Notes under the pieces: model-generated
Database searches by the model: none
Seen by the model: only the letters and a program-made list of their open reading frames with translations
Told to the model about the DNA's origin: nothing
From: Acidocella sp. KAb 2-4
Lineage (GTDB): Bacteria; Pseudomonadota; Alphaproteobacteria; Acetobacterales; Acetobacteraceae
NCBI RefSeq assembly: GCF_020567705.1
Contig: NZ_JAJDJU010000012.1
Location: forward strand, 28,423-92,422
Reading direction: 5' to 3'
Length of the DNA: 64,000 bases
Shown here: one piece after another, positions 54,649-63,349 of the stretch
Layout: each line of letters starts with the position of its first letter
Numbering within the stretch: position 1 is the first letter of the stretch
Translations under genes and position numbers: made by a program

Positions 54649-54834
54649 ATGTTTGATCTGTTGCGAAAATTTATCCAGGACCGCAGCGCCAAGCAACTCG
54701 GCACAACCCCAGTGCCGGGAGAGAGCGATATGTATGCGCCGCCCGGTGAAGCGCATGAGAAATCCGGGCTGGTGCCACCGCTGCTGATCGCGCTGATCCT
54801 GAGCCTGCTGCTGCTGGCGCGGCTCAGCCACTAA
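54649..54834 (+). CDS. Small single-span membrane protein
   Basis: A 61-residue protein: a basic amphipathic start (MFDLLRKFIQDRSAKQ), a polar middle and one C-terminal helix (PPLLIALILSLLLLARLSH). ATG 54649 follows GGAGG by 13 bases; ATG 54628 would add seven residues. It lies alone, 126 bases before cydD. I do not recognise it, and no signal peptide or domain is visible. Confidence 0.5.
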   Translation: MFDLLRKFIQDRSAKQLGTTPVPGESDMYAPPGEAHEKSGLVPPLLIALILSLLLLARLSH

Positions 54835-54960
54835 AATCCCCGCATCGTTACCGCCCGCGCCCGCCCTGGCGGAGGGGGCTGGCGCTTGTCCTCACGGCGC
54901 TTGCCGGTTAGTGCCAGAGGCGCGCGGCGTGCCGCGCCGGACTGGGAGCGTTGAGCAGGC

Positions 54961-56700
54961 ATGAGCGACCGAATCGATCCGCGGCTGATGCGAGAAGGGC
55001 GGCGCACGCGCGGCGCGCTCAGGGCCAGCATCGGGCTGGGCCTCGTCTCCGGCTGGCTGATCATCGCCCAGGCCGTGCTGCTGGCGCAGATCGTCAACCG
55101 CATCTCCTTCCACCATGCGCAGCTGAGCGCGGTGTCGCCCTTCCTGTGGGGGCTGGCCGGGCTGTTTGTGCTGCGCGCCGGGCTCACCTGGGCGGCCGAG
55201 ATCACCGCCTTCCGCGCCGCCGCCGAGATCAAGACCGGGCTGCGCGCCGAGCTGCTGGCGCGGCTCTTCGCGCGCGGGCCGGTGGGCGCGGCGGATGAGG
55301 CGAGCGCCGATGTCGCCGCCACCATGCTGGAGGGCATCGAGGCGCTGGAGCCGTATTTCTCGCGCTACATGCCGCAGATGGCGCTGTGCGTGGCGGTGCC
55401 GCTGGCGATCCTGGCGCTGGTCTTCCCGCTCGATCTGTATTCCGGGCTGATTCTGCTCGTCTCCGGGCCGCTGGTGCCGGTGTTCATGGTGTTCGTCGGC
55501 TACCGGGCGGAAGCGATCAACCAGCGGCAATGGGAAAAACTGCTGCTGATGAGCACGCATTTCCTCGACATGCTGCAAGGGCTGACGACGCTGAAGCTGT
55601 TCGGCCGGGCGCGCGACGAGATCGAGATCGTGGCGCGCATCACCGATGATTACCGGCGCACCACCATGGCCGGGCTGCGGGTGGCGTTTCTCACCTCGGC
55701 GGTGCTGGAATTCTTCGCCTCGGTGGCGATCGCGCTGGTCGCGGTGCTGTTTGGCGCGCGGCTGCTGCATGCGCGCATCGATTTCTACCCGGCCTTTCTG
55801 GTGCTGCTGCTGGCGCCGGAATATTTCGTGCCGCTGCGCGGGCTCTCGGTGCATTACCATGCACGGATGACCGCGATCGCCGCCGCGAAACGGATTTTCG
55901 CGCTGCTCGACGCGCCGGTAGCGGCGCCGGGCGAGGCCCCCGTGCCCGCGGGGGAGCTGGCGATCGCCTGCGACGGGCTTGGTTTCGCCTATGCCGGAGG
56001 CAAGGTGATCGACGGGCTGAGCGCGCTATTTCCGGCCGGGGCAATCACCGCCATCGTCGGCGAGAGCGGGGCGGGCAAGACCACGCTGGCACGGCTGCTG
56101 CTCGGCTTCATCCGCCCGCAAGCGGGGGAGATCCGGGTGAACGGCGCGGATCTCGCGCAGATCGCGCCGGAGGAATGGTGGAAGGCTCTGGCCTGGGTGC
56201 CGCAAAATCCGCGCCTGTTCGCGGGCAGCATCGCGGATAATCTGCGCCTCGGCGCGCCGGGCGCCGATGAGGCGGCGCTGCGCGCGGCGGCGGCGCGGGC
56301 CAAGGCGCTGGACTTCATCGAGGCGCTGCCGGGCGGGTTTAACGCCGATGTCGGCGAGGCCGGGGCAAAACTCTCGGGCGGGCAGATCCAGCGCCTGGCG
56401 CTGGCGCGGGCGTATTTGAAGAACCCGCGCTTGCTGATCCTGGACGAGGCGACCGCCAATCTCGACATGGAGAGCGAGGCGCTGGTGCTGGGCGCGATCG
56501 CGGAAGTCGCGCGCGGACGCACCGTGATCGTGATCGCGCACCGGCTGGCGATGGCGGCGCGGGCCGACCAGGTGCTGGTGCTGCAGGATGGGCGGGTGGC
56601 GCAGGCCGGGCCGCCGCAAACCCTGGCGGCGCAGCCGGGGCCGTACCGCGAACTGCTGCGCGCCTATGAGGGCGAGGAGGCGCTGCCATGCGCGAATTGA
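54961..56700 (+). CDS. cydD: Thiol reductant ABC exporter subunit CydD
   Basis: A 579-residue half of the CydDC exporter, which sends cysteine and glutathione to the periplasm and is needed to assemble cytochrome bd. Membrane segments fill residues 20-290 (LFPLDLYSGLILLVSGPLVPVFMVFVGYRAEAINQRQW is typical of CydD). The ATPase has Walker A GESGAGKTT, LSGGQIQRLALARAYL and LLILDEAT. The end overlaps cydC by 13 bases. Confidence 0.93.
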   Translation: MSDRIDPRLMREGRRTRGALRASIGLGLVSGWLIIAQAVLLAQIVNRISFHHAQLSAVSPFLWGLAGLFVLRAGLTWAAEITAFRAAAEIKTGLRAELLARLFARGPVGAADEASADVAATMLEGIEALEPYFSRYMPQMALCVAVPLAILALVFPLDLYSGLILLVSGPLVPVFMVFVGYRAEAINQRQWEKLLLMSTHFLDMLQGLTTLKLFGRARDEIEIVARITDDYRRTTMAGLRVAFLTSAVLEFFASVAIALVAVLFGARLLHARIDFYPAFLVLLLAPEYFVPLRGLSVHYHARMTAIAAAKRIFALLDAPVAAPGEAPVPAGELAIACDGLGFAYAGGKVIDGLSALFPAGAITAIVGESGAGKTTLARLLLGFIRPQAGEIRVNGADLAQIAPEEWWKALAWVPQNPRLFAGSIADNLRLGAPGADEAALRAAAARAKALDFIEALPGGFNADVGEAGAKLSGGQIQRLALARAYLKNPRLLILDEATANLDMESEALVLGAIAEVARGRTVIVIAHRLAMAARADQVLVLQDGRVAQAGPPQTLAAQPGPYRELLRAYEGEEALPCAN

Positions 56701-58361
56701 TCCGTCTGCATCGGCTGTTCAAGCCGCACCGGGGCTGGATGCGCGGCGGGCTGGCGCTCGCCTGCGTCACCATCCTCGCCAATTTCTGGCTGATGACGCT
56801 CTCGGGCTGGTTCCTCGCCGCCACGGCGGTCACCGGCCTCGCCAGCTACGCGGTGCAGAACACGTTCAATTTCTTCACCCCGGCGGCGTCGGTGCGGTTT
56901 TTCGCGACGCTGCGGGTGGCCTCGCGCTATGGCGAGCGCCTGGCCACGCATGAGGCGACCTTCCGCCTGCTCGCGGATCTGCGGGTGTGGTTTTACACCG
57001 TGCTGGAGCCGCTGGCCCCGGCGGCTTTGCAGGGCTATCGCAGCGCCGATCTGCTGTCGCGCATCGTCGCGGATATCGACACGCTGAACCTGTTTTACCT
57101 GCGCGTCTATGTGCCGCTGCTGGCGGCGGCGGTGACGATTCTGGCGATGGTGCTGTTTTTCGCCGTGTTCTCCTGGCCCGCGGCGCTGGTGCTGGCGGCG
57201 GGGCTGCTGCTCACCGGGCTGGGCGTGCCGAGCGCCACCGGGCTGGCCGGGCGCCGGGCCGGGGCCGAGACGGTGCGCCTCTCCGCCGCGCTGCGCGCCG
57301 AATATGTGGACGCGGTGCAGGGCATGGGCGAGCTGCTGACCTATGGCGCCGCCCCGGCGCTGCAGGCGCGGGCCGCGGCGTTGCAGGCGGAGCTGATCGC
57401 GGCCCAGGGCCAGATGGCGCGCGTCACCGGGCTGGGCGCGGCGGCCGCCAGCCTCGCCACCAATTTCACCCTGCTCGGCGTGGTGATCGCGGGCGGCGCC
57501 AAGGTGGCGGCGCTACGCCTCGCCGCGCCCGACCTCGCGCTGCTGGCGCTGGGCTGCATGGCGGCGTTCGAGGCGGTGGCCCCGCTACCCGCCTCGTTCC
57601 AATATCTCGGGCAGATCGCCAGCGCGGCGCGGCGGATTTTCGCCCTGGCCGACACCAAACCCGCCGTGGCGCCGCCCGCCGCCCCCGCCCCGGCGCCGCA
57701 AGGCTACGCGCTGGCGCTGGAAAATGTGTCATTACGGTACACTCCGGAGTCGCCCTGGGCGCTGCGCCACTTCACCTTGCGCGTGCCGCAGGGCCGGCGC
57801 GTGGGCATCACCGGCGCCACCGGCGCGGGCAAAACGACGCTGATCAACCTGCTGTTGCGCTTCCATGAATTCCAGGAGGGCGAGGCGCGCTTCGGCGGGC
57901 ATGATCTGCGCGCCTATGGCAGCGCCGATCTCGCGCATCACATCACTGTGATCTCCCAGCGCAGCTATCTGTTCCACACCACGATCCGCGACAACCTGCT
58001 GCTGGCCAAGGCCGACGCCGATGAGGCGGCGCTGTGGCACGCGCTGGAGGTGGCGCAGCTCGCCGGTTTCGTGCGCGCGCAGGCGGATGGGCTGGATACG
58101 CTGGTCGGCGAGGCCGGAATCAAGCTTTCTGGCGGCCAGGCGCGGCGTGTGGCGCTGGCCCGCGCGGTGCTGAAGGACACGCCCTGGCTGGTGCTGGACG
58201 AACCCACGGAAGGGCTGGATGCCGCCACGGAGCGGGAATTCCTCGCCGATCTCGCCCCGCTGCTGGCGGGCAAGACGGTACTCTACATCACCCACCGCCC
58301 GGCCGGGCTGGCGCTGATGGACGAGGTGCATGCGCTTCGCTCGGGGCAGATCGCCGCCTGA
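56688..58361 (+). CDS. cydC: Thiol reductant ABC exporter subunit CydC
   Basis: A 557-residue partner of CydD. LTLSGWFLAATAVTGLA and VRFFATLRVASRYGERLATHEATFRLLADLRVWFY are CydC hallmarks. The ATPase has Walker A GATGAGKTT, LSGGQARRVALARAVL and WLVLDEPTEGLD. The gene overlaps cydD, and cydA begins 124 bases later after a promoter-like region with an FNR box. Confidence 0.93.
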   Translation: MRELIRLHRLFKPHRGWMRGGLALACVTILANFWLMTLSGWFLAATAVTGLASYAVQNTFNFFTPAASVRFFATLRVASRYGERLATHEATFRLLADLRVWFYTVLEPLAPAALQGYRSADLLSRIVADIDTLNLFYLRVYVPLLAAAVTILAMVLFFAVFSWPAALVLAAGLLLTGLGVPSATGLAGRRAGAETVRLSAALRAEYVDAVQGMGELLTYGAAPALQARAAALQAELIAAQGQMARVTGLGAAAASLATNFTLLGVVIAGGAKVAALRLAAPDLALLALGCMAAFEAVAPLPASFQYLGQIASAARRIFALADTKPAVAPPAAPAPAPQGYALALENVSLRYTPESPWALRHFTLRVPQGRRVGITGATGAGKTTLINLLLRFHEFQEGEARFGGHDLRAYGSADLAHHITVISQRSYLFHTTIRDNLLLAKADADEAALWHALEVAQLAGFVRAQADGLDTLVGEAGIKLSGGQARRVALARAVLKDTPWLVLDEPTEGLDAATEREFLADLAPLLAGKTVLYITHRPAGLALMDEVHALRSGQIAA

Positions 58362-58394
58362 GGCAGGAATTGTCTGGCCCGCAACGGGGCCGGA

Positions 58395-58437
58395 TTGATC
58401 TATATCAACTACACCTTAAGCGAAAAGCTTCTATAGG
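58395..58437 (+). promoter_or_regulatory. FNR/FixK box and class II promoter upstream of cydA
   Basis: TTGATCTATATCAA (58395-58408) matches the FNR/FixK consensus TTGAT-N4-ATCAA exactly. A TATAGG -10 element lies at 58432-58437, and a transcription start near 58443 would place the box centre at -41.5, the class II activator position. It points to oxygen-limited induction of cydAB independently of cydDC. Confidence 0.72.
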
Positions 58438-58484
58438 CGGAGCGGCTTAAAAAAGGCTTTTTTACACAGCTGGAGCTCACGCGT

Positions 58485-60110
58485 ATGTCGTTAATCGATC
58501 CCAGTGTCGTCGAGTTATCGCGACTTCAATTCGCGCTAACCGCGCTTTACCACTTCATCTTCGTGCCACTCACGCTCGGGATGACCTTCCTGATCGCCTC
58601 CATGGAGACGGTGTATGTGATCACCGGCAAGGAGATCTACAAAGAGATGACCCATTTCTGGGCCAAGCTCTTTGGCATCAACTTCGCCATCGGTGTCGCC
58701 ACCGGCCTGACCATGGAGTTCGAGTTCGGCACCAACTGGTCGATGTACTCGCATTTCGTGGGCGACGTGTTCGGCACGCCGCTGGCGATTGAGGGGCTGA
58801 TGGCCTTCTTCATGGAGTCGACCTTCATCGGCCTGATGTTCTTCGGCTGGGACCGCCTCTCGCGCCCCGCGCATCTGGCGGTGACTTGGCTGACCGCGCT
58901 GGGCTCCAACCTCTCGGCACTGTGGATTCTGATCGCCAACGGCTTCATGCAGAACCCGCAGGGCGCGTCGTTCGACCCCGACACCATGCGCATGCAGTTC
59001 ACCTCCTTCCTGAACCTGGTGTTCAGCCAGGACGCGCAGGCCAAATTCGTGCACACCTCGATCGCGGGCTTCGTCACCGGCGCGCTGTTCGTGATGGGCA
59101 TTTCCTCCTTCTACATCCTCACCAACCGGCATAAGGCGCTGGCGGCCCGCTCGTTCCGCATGGCGGCGCTGTTCGGCGTCATCTCCTCGATGGCGGTGGT
59201 GACCCTGGGTGACGCGCTTGGCCGCCTGGACTACCTCGTGCAGCCGACCAAGATCGCGGCCATCGAGGGCCTGTGGCAGGATTCCAACGCCCACAGCTCG
59301 GCCGCGGCCGCGCCCTGGCTGGTGTTCGCCCTGCCAGATGACGCCAAGCAGACCAATTATGCCGAAATCGGCGTGCCCTATGTGCTGACCCCGCTGATCA
59401 CGCACTCCGAGAACACCGCCGTGCCCGGCCTGATCTCGCTGGAGCAGCAGGCTGGCCCGCGCATCCTGAACGGCATCAAGGCGCTCAATGCCCTGCAGCA
59501 ATACGGGCAGGACCATGACGCCGCCGCGCTGGCGACGTTCAAGCAGTATGAGAACGATATGGGCTATGGCTTCCTGGCCCAGAAGAACGCGCCGAACCAG
59601 GATCTGACCCAGATCACCCCGGCCAACCAGGACGCCATCGTGGCGCAGACCGAGAAGGATACGATCCCGAACGTGTTCGTCACCTTCTGGTCGTTCCGCA
59701 TCATGATGTTCCTGGGCTTCTACTTCGTGATCCTGTTCGCCTTCGCCTCGTATTACAGCCTGCGTAACGAGCTGGAGAAGCACCCGCTGCTGCTGAAGGC
59801 GGCGCTGTGGTCGATCCCGCTGCCGGTGATGGCCTGCGAGTTTGGCTGGATCACCGCCGAGGCTGGCCGTCAGCCCTGGTCCGTCTATGGCTGGCTGCCG
59901 ACCTTCCAATCGGCGTCGAGCCATCCGGTCGGGTACATGGTGTTCTCGCTCATCGGCTTCGCGCTGCTCTACAGCGCCTTCATCGCCGCCGAGCTGTACC
60001 TGATGTTCAAATTCGCCCGCCTTGGCCCGCAGCACCATGCGGAACCGTCCGTGGGCGGCACCGCCACGATGTTCGGCAAGCCGCAGCTGGCCGATAAGTC
60101 CTGGCAATAA
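58485..60110 (+). CDS. cydA: Cytochrome bd ubiquinol oxidase subunit I
   Basis: A 541-residue membrane subunit binding hemes b558, b595 and d. VELSRLQFALTALYHFIFVPLTLGM carries the heme ligand H23. The b558 ligands are His in AKFVHTSIAGF and Met in WSFRIMMFLGF. GWITAEAGRQPW is the quinol-site motif. The long region between residues about 260 and 400 indicates the long Q-loop form found in E. coli-type enzymes. GGAG precedes the ATG by nine bases. Confidence 0.96.
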   Translation: MSLIDPSVVELSRLQFALTALYHFIFVPLTLGMTFLIASMETVYVITGKEIYKEMTHFWAKLFGINFAIGVATGLTMEFEFGTNWSMYSHFVGDVFGTPLAIEGLMAFFMESTFIGLMFFGWDRLSRPAHLAVTWLTALGSNLSALWILIANGFMQNPQGASFDPDTMRMQFTSFLNLVFSQDAQAKFVHTSIAGFVTGALFVMGISSFYILTNRHKALAARSFRMAALFGVISSMAVVTLGDALGRLDYLVQPTKIAAIEGLWQDSNAHSSAAAAPWLVFALPDDAKQTNYAEIGVPYVLTPLITHSENTAVPGLISLEQQAGPRILNGIKALNALQQYGQDHDAAALATFKQYENDMGYGFLAQKNAPNQDLTQITPANQDAIVAQTEKDTIPNVFVTFWSFRIMMFLGFYFVILFAFASYYSLRNELEKHPLLLKAALWSIPLPVMACEFGWITAEAGRQPWSVYGWLPTFQSASSHPVGYMVFSLIGFALLYSAFIAAELYLMFKFARLGPQHHAEPSVGGTATMFGKPQLADKSWQ

Positions 60111-60136
60111 CGCCGCGCCACTCAGGAGAAGTTTAA

Positions 60137-61273
60137 ATGGAACTCTACGTTGTTCTCAAAGTCATCTGGGCGGTGCTGCTAGGCGTGCTGCTCACCGGGC
60201 TCGCCGTGATGGTGGGCATGGATATGGGCGTGGGCACGCTGCTGCGCTTTGTCGGCAAGACCGACAAGGAGCGCCGCGTGGCGCTGAACATCATCGGCCC
60301 GCACTGGGACGGTAACCAGGTGTGGTTCATCCTGGGCGGTGGCGCGATCTTCGCCGCCTTCCCCACCCTCTACGCCACCTCGTTCTCGGTGTTCTACGTC
60401 GTCATGATCCTGCTGCTGTTCAGCATGATCATGCGCCCCGTGGCCTTCGAATACCGCTCCAAGGCGGGTAATTCCTGGCGCGCCACCTGGGACTGGGCCT
60501 TCCTGATCTCCGGCGCCGTGCCGATGATCGTGTATGGCGCGGCCTTCGGCAACGTGATGGAGGGTGTCGGCTTCCACTACAGCTGGACCGGGCAGTATTT
60601 CCAGGATGAGTCGTTTCTCGGCTATCTGCTCAACCCGTTCGCGCTGATCTGCGGCGTAATGTCGCTTAGCCTCTCCATCGCGCAGGGCGGCACCATGCTG
60701 ATGCTGCGCGGCGAGGAGCCGATCTTCGGGCGCGCCCGCAGCGCGGCCATCGGCGGCGCCCTGGTGGCGGCGGTGCTGTTCGCCATTGGTGGGGTGTGGG
60801 TCGCGCACATGAACGGCTTCGCCTTCACCGCGCCGGTGGACCCGAACATGCCGGCCTCGCCGCTCACCGGCCAGACCGTGGCCGTGCAGGCCGGGGCCTG
60901 GATGCACAACTACCAGAGCTACCCCATCCTGTGGGCGCTGCCGGCGCTGGGCTTTGTCGGCATGCTGGGCAACCTGCTGATGAACGCCGCGCGCAAGCCG
61001 GCGGTGGCTTGGTGGGCCGGGGCGCTCGCCTGGGTGGGCGTGATCTTCACGGTCGGGGCCAGCATGTTCCCCTTCCTGATGCCCTCCACCACCAATCCGA
61101 ACCAGAGCCTGACCGTGTGGAACTCGATCGGCTCGCAGTACAGCCTCGGCTGGATGCTGCTGTTCGCCCTGGTCTTCACCCCGGCGATCATCGCCTACAC
61201 CTCGTGGTGCTTCTATGTGATGCGCGGCAAGGTGAAGGTTGAGTCGATCACCGACGACTCGCACAGCTATTAA
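60137..61273 (+). CDS. cydB: Cytochrome bd ubiquinol oxidase subunit II
   Basis: A 378-residue partner of CydA with about nine helices. GLAVMVGMDMGVGTLLRF and NIIGPHWDGNQVWFILGGGAIFAAFP near the N-terminus are diagnostic, as is MRPVAFEYRSK. AGGAG precedes the ATG. It lies 26 bases after cydA and 13 bases before the CydX-like gene, within one transcript. Confidence 0.96.
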   Translation: MELYVVLKVIWAVLLGVLLTGLAVMVGMDMGVGTLLRFVGKTDKERRVALNIIGPHWDGNQVWFILGGGAIFAAFPTLYATSFSVFYVVMILLLFSMIMRPVAFEYRSKAGNSWRATWDWAFLISGAVPMIVYGAAFGNVMEGVGFHYSWTGQYFQDESFLGYLLNPFALICGVMSLSLSIAQGGTMLMLRGEEPIFGRARSAAIGGALVAAVLFAIGGVWVAHMNGFAFTAPVDPNMPASPLTGQTVAVQAGAWMHNYQSYPILWALPALGFVGMLGNLLMNAARKPAVAWWAGALAWVGVIFTVGASMFPFLMPSTTNPNQSLTVWNSIGSQYSLGWMLLFALVFTPAIIAYTSWCFYVMRGKVKVESITDDSHSY

Positions 61274-61286
61274 GGAGGTCCGATCA

Positions 61287-61478
61287 ATGGGCAAGCTTTT
61301 CAAAATTGTCGGGCTGGCGCTGACGCTGGCGCTGGGCGTGTTCCTGGCGGTGGTCGCGGGCGATTACGGCCCCTGGTACTTCGCCTGGCTGGTGGGCACG
61401 ACCATGATCGTGCTCATCGCCGCCGCCGGCGCGGTGATGTTCGACACGCAGGAAACCAACTCCAACGGTAAGGTGTAA
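61287..61478 (+). CDS. cydX: CydX-like protein with extra N-terminal helix
   Basis: A 63-residue protein with a perfect AAGGAGGT ribosome site. Residues 28-53 (GPWYFAWLVGTTMIVLIAAAGAVMFDTQ) match the CydX/YbgT core, in which WYFAW(I/L)LG begins the protein. Here 28 residues with a second hydrophobic helix (MGKLFKIVGLALTLALGVFLAVVAGDYG) precede it. CydX stabilises the heme groups of cytochrome bd. The extra helix is unusual and could be a signal peptide or a second membrane anchor. Position directly after cydB supports the identification. Confidence 0.72.
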   Translation: MGKLFKIVGLALTLALGVFLAVVAGDYGPWYFAWLVGTTMIVLIAAAGAVMFDTQETNSNGKV

Positions 61479-61480
61479 CC

Positions 61481-61579
61481 ATGCTGGGCGATCTCGAAGG
61501 CCTGATCATCTTCATCCCCTTCCTCTATTTGGGCCTCACTGCGGTGGCGTATCTCATCACCCGCAAGATGTTCCCGTAA
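61481..61579 (+). CDS. 32-residue membrane protein, last gene of the cyd operon
   Basis: ATG three bases after the CydX-like stop, with AAGGTG five bases upstream, opens 32 codons: MLGDLEGLIIFIPFLYLGL... to ...RKMFP. It has an acidic start, a single helix from about residue 8 to 27 and a basic end, the layout of a small bd-oxidase accessory subunit. It does not match CydX, CydH or YbgE as I know them. Only the terminator follows. Confidence 0.6.
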   Translation: MLGDLEGLIIFIPFLYLGLTAVAYLITRKMFP

Positions 61580-61603
61580 GACCAGGGGCATAAGCGCACA
61601 TGG

Positions 61604-61636
61604 CCCGCGGCGGAGCGTATCCGCCGCGGGTTTTTT
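61604..61636 (+). terminator. Intrinsic terminator of the cyd operon
   Basis: CCCGCGGCGGA-GCGTA-TCCGCCGCGGG is a perfect 11-bp stem with a five-base loop, followed at once by six T. It lies 25 bases after the 32-residue gene and before the convergent ribonucleotide reductase gene. The opposite strand lacks a T-run, so it serves the plus-strand operon. Confidence 0.92.
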
Positions 61637-61648
61637 ATTGCCCGGCGT

Positions 61649-63349
61649 TCAGCCGCGCGCGCTCAGCACGCCGCGCTCGGGCAAATCCCGGAACACGGTG
61701 CAGCCCTTCAGCCCCAGCGCGTGGGCCTGGCGGTACACCCCGGCGAAATCCGCGAACCCGGCGTCGGCGGGCAGGTTGATGGTCTTGGCAATGGATTGAT
61801 CGACATGCGCCTGCAGCGCCGCCTGCATGCCCAGATGCGCCGCGGCCGGCAGCGCCGCCGCGGTGGTGAAGGCCGGGGGCAGCCCGCCGCCGCGCGCCGC
61901 GCGCCAGAGCCGCACCGCATGGTCGGTGACCAGCACGCGCTGCGGGGCGCCGAGCGGGCCGAGGATGGTGCGCTCGGCCTCGGCGGCGAAAACCGGCTCG
62001 ATACCCGAGGAGACATTGCCCGCGAGCAGGCTGATGGTGCCGGTGGGGGCGATGGCCAGCAAATGGCTGTTGCGGATACCATGCGCTGCGATAGCGTCAC
62101 GGATCTCGGCGGGCAGGGCGCGGATAAACGGGGCGGCGAGATAGGCATCGCGGGCAAAGGCGGGGAAGGCGCCCTTCTCCGCCGCCAGCGCCGCCGAGAC
62201 GCGGTAGGCGGCGTGGCAGATCTCGCGCATCACCTCCCCGGCCCAGGCACGCGCGGCCTCGGCCCCGTAATCCAGCCCCAGCATGATCAGCGCGTTGGCG
62301 AGGCCGGTGACGCCCAGCCCCACCCGGCGCTTGGCCCGCAGCTCCGCCGCCTGGGCGGGCAGCGGGGCGTGGGTCACGTCCAGCACGTTATCCAGCATGC
62401 GGATGGCGGTGGGCACGGCGGCGAGCAGAGCGGCGCGGTCCAGCCGCGCCTGGGGGGTGAAAGGGTCGCGGATGAAGGCGGCGAGGTTGAGCGAGCCGAG
62501 ATCGCAGCCGCCATAATGCGGCAGCGGCACCTCGCCGCACGGATTCACGGCGCTGATCTCCTCGCAATAGGCGAGGTTGTTCATGCGGTTGATCTGGTCG
62601 ATGAACAGCGCCCCCGGCTCGCCCGTGGCAAAGCTGGCGCGCAGCATGCGCTCCCACAGCGATGCCGCATCCACCACGCGCTCCAGCCGGTGCGGCGGCG
62701 CGGCGGGGAAGCGCAGGGTCCAGGGCGCGGCGGCGTCCACGGCGCGGATAAAATCGTCGGTGACCAGGACCGAGAGGTTGAAATGGCTGAGCACGCCCGG
62801 TTGCTGCTTGGCGGCGATGAAGGCTTCGAGATCCGGATGGTCACAGCGCAGAACCGCCATCATCGCGCCGCGCCGCGCGCCAGTGGATTGGATGGTGGCG
62901 CACATCGCGTCCCACACCGCCATGAAGGAGACGGGGCCGGAGGCGACATTGCCGGCGATGCTCGCCGCCATGCCGCGCGGGCGCAGGGTGGAGAAATCAT
63001 AGCCGACGCCGCCGCCCTCCTGCATCGTCACCGCGCCCTCCTGCAAGGCGCGGAAGATGCCTGGGATGGAATCCTCGATGCCGCCCATGACGAAGCAGTT
63101 GAGCAGGGTGACCCGGCGCGGCGTGCCCGCCCCGGCGAGAATCCGGCCGCCGGGGAGGAAGCGGAAATCGCGCAGCGCGGCGAGGAAGCGCGTTGCCCAT
63201 TCTCCTCGCTCGCGCGGCTCGGCCTGGGCCAGCGCGGTGGCGACACGGCGCCACGTCGCCCCGACATCAGGCTCGGCGCTGCCGCCATGGCGGTAACGCT
63301 GCGCCCAGATCAGGCGCGCGATGTCGGTCTCCAGCCCGGCGGCGCTCAT
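61649..63349 (-). CDS. nrdJ: Adenosylcobalamin-dependent ribonucleotide reductase (class II, short form)
   Basis: A 566-residue enzyme reducing ribonucleotides with a B12-derived radical, independent of oxygen. The radical Cys is in NPCGEVPLP, and the redox pair is Cys in LLNCFVMGG and in YGGCDLGSLNL. QEGGGVGYDFSTLRPRG, STGARRGAMMAVLRCDHPDLE and IAPTGTISLLAGNVSSGIEP are family hallmarks. The protein ends soon after GLKGCTVFRDLPERG and lacks the C-terminal CxxC tail usual in longer NrdJ. The start overlaps the L,D-transpeptidase stop as ATGA. Confidence 0.9.
   Translation of the reverse strand: MSAAGLETDIARLIWAQRYRHGGSAEPDVGATWRRVATALAQAEPRERGEWATRFLAALRDFRFLPGGRILAGAGTPRRVTLLNCFVMGGIEDSIPGIFRALQEGAVTMQEGGGVGYDFSTLRPRGMAASIAGNVASGPVSFMAVWDAMCATIQSTGARRGAMMAVLRCDHPDLEAFIAAKQQPGVLSHFNLSVLVTDDFIRAVDAAAPWTLRFPAAPPHRLERVVDAASLWERMLRASFATGEPGALFIDQINRMNNLAYCEEISAVNPCGEVPLPHYGGCDLGSLNLAAFIRDPFTPQARLDRAALLAAVPTAIRMLDNVLDVTHAPLPAQAAELRAKRRVGLGVTGLANALIMLGLDYGAEAARAWAGEVMREICHAAYRVSAALAAEKGAFPAFARDAYLAAPFIRALPAEIRDAIAAHGIRNSHLLAIAPTGTISLLAGNVSSGIEPVFAAEAERTILGPLGAPQRVLVTDHAVRLWRAARGGGLPPAFTTAAALPAAAHLGMQAALQAHVDQSIAKTINLPADAGFADFAGVYRQAHALGLKGCTVFRDLPERGVLSARG

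Noticed and set aside
58443..58466. AAAAAAGGCTTTTTT before cydA as a terminator
   Set aside because: The centre leaves a one-base loop, so no stable RNA hairpin forms; it more likely is just AT-rich leader DNA.
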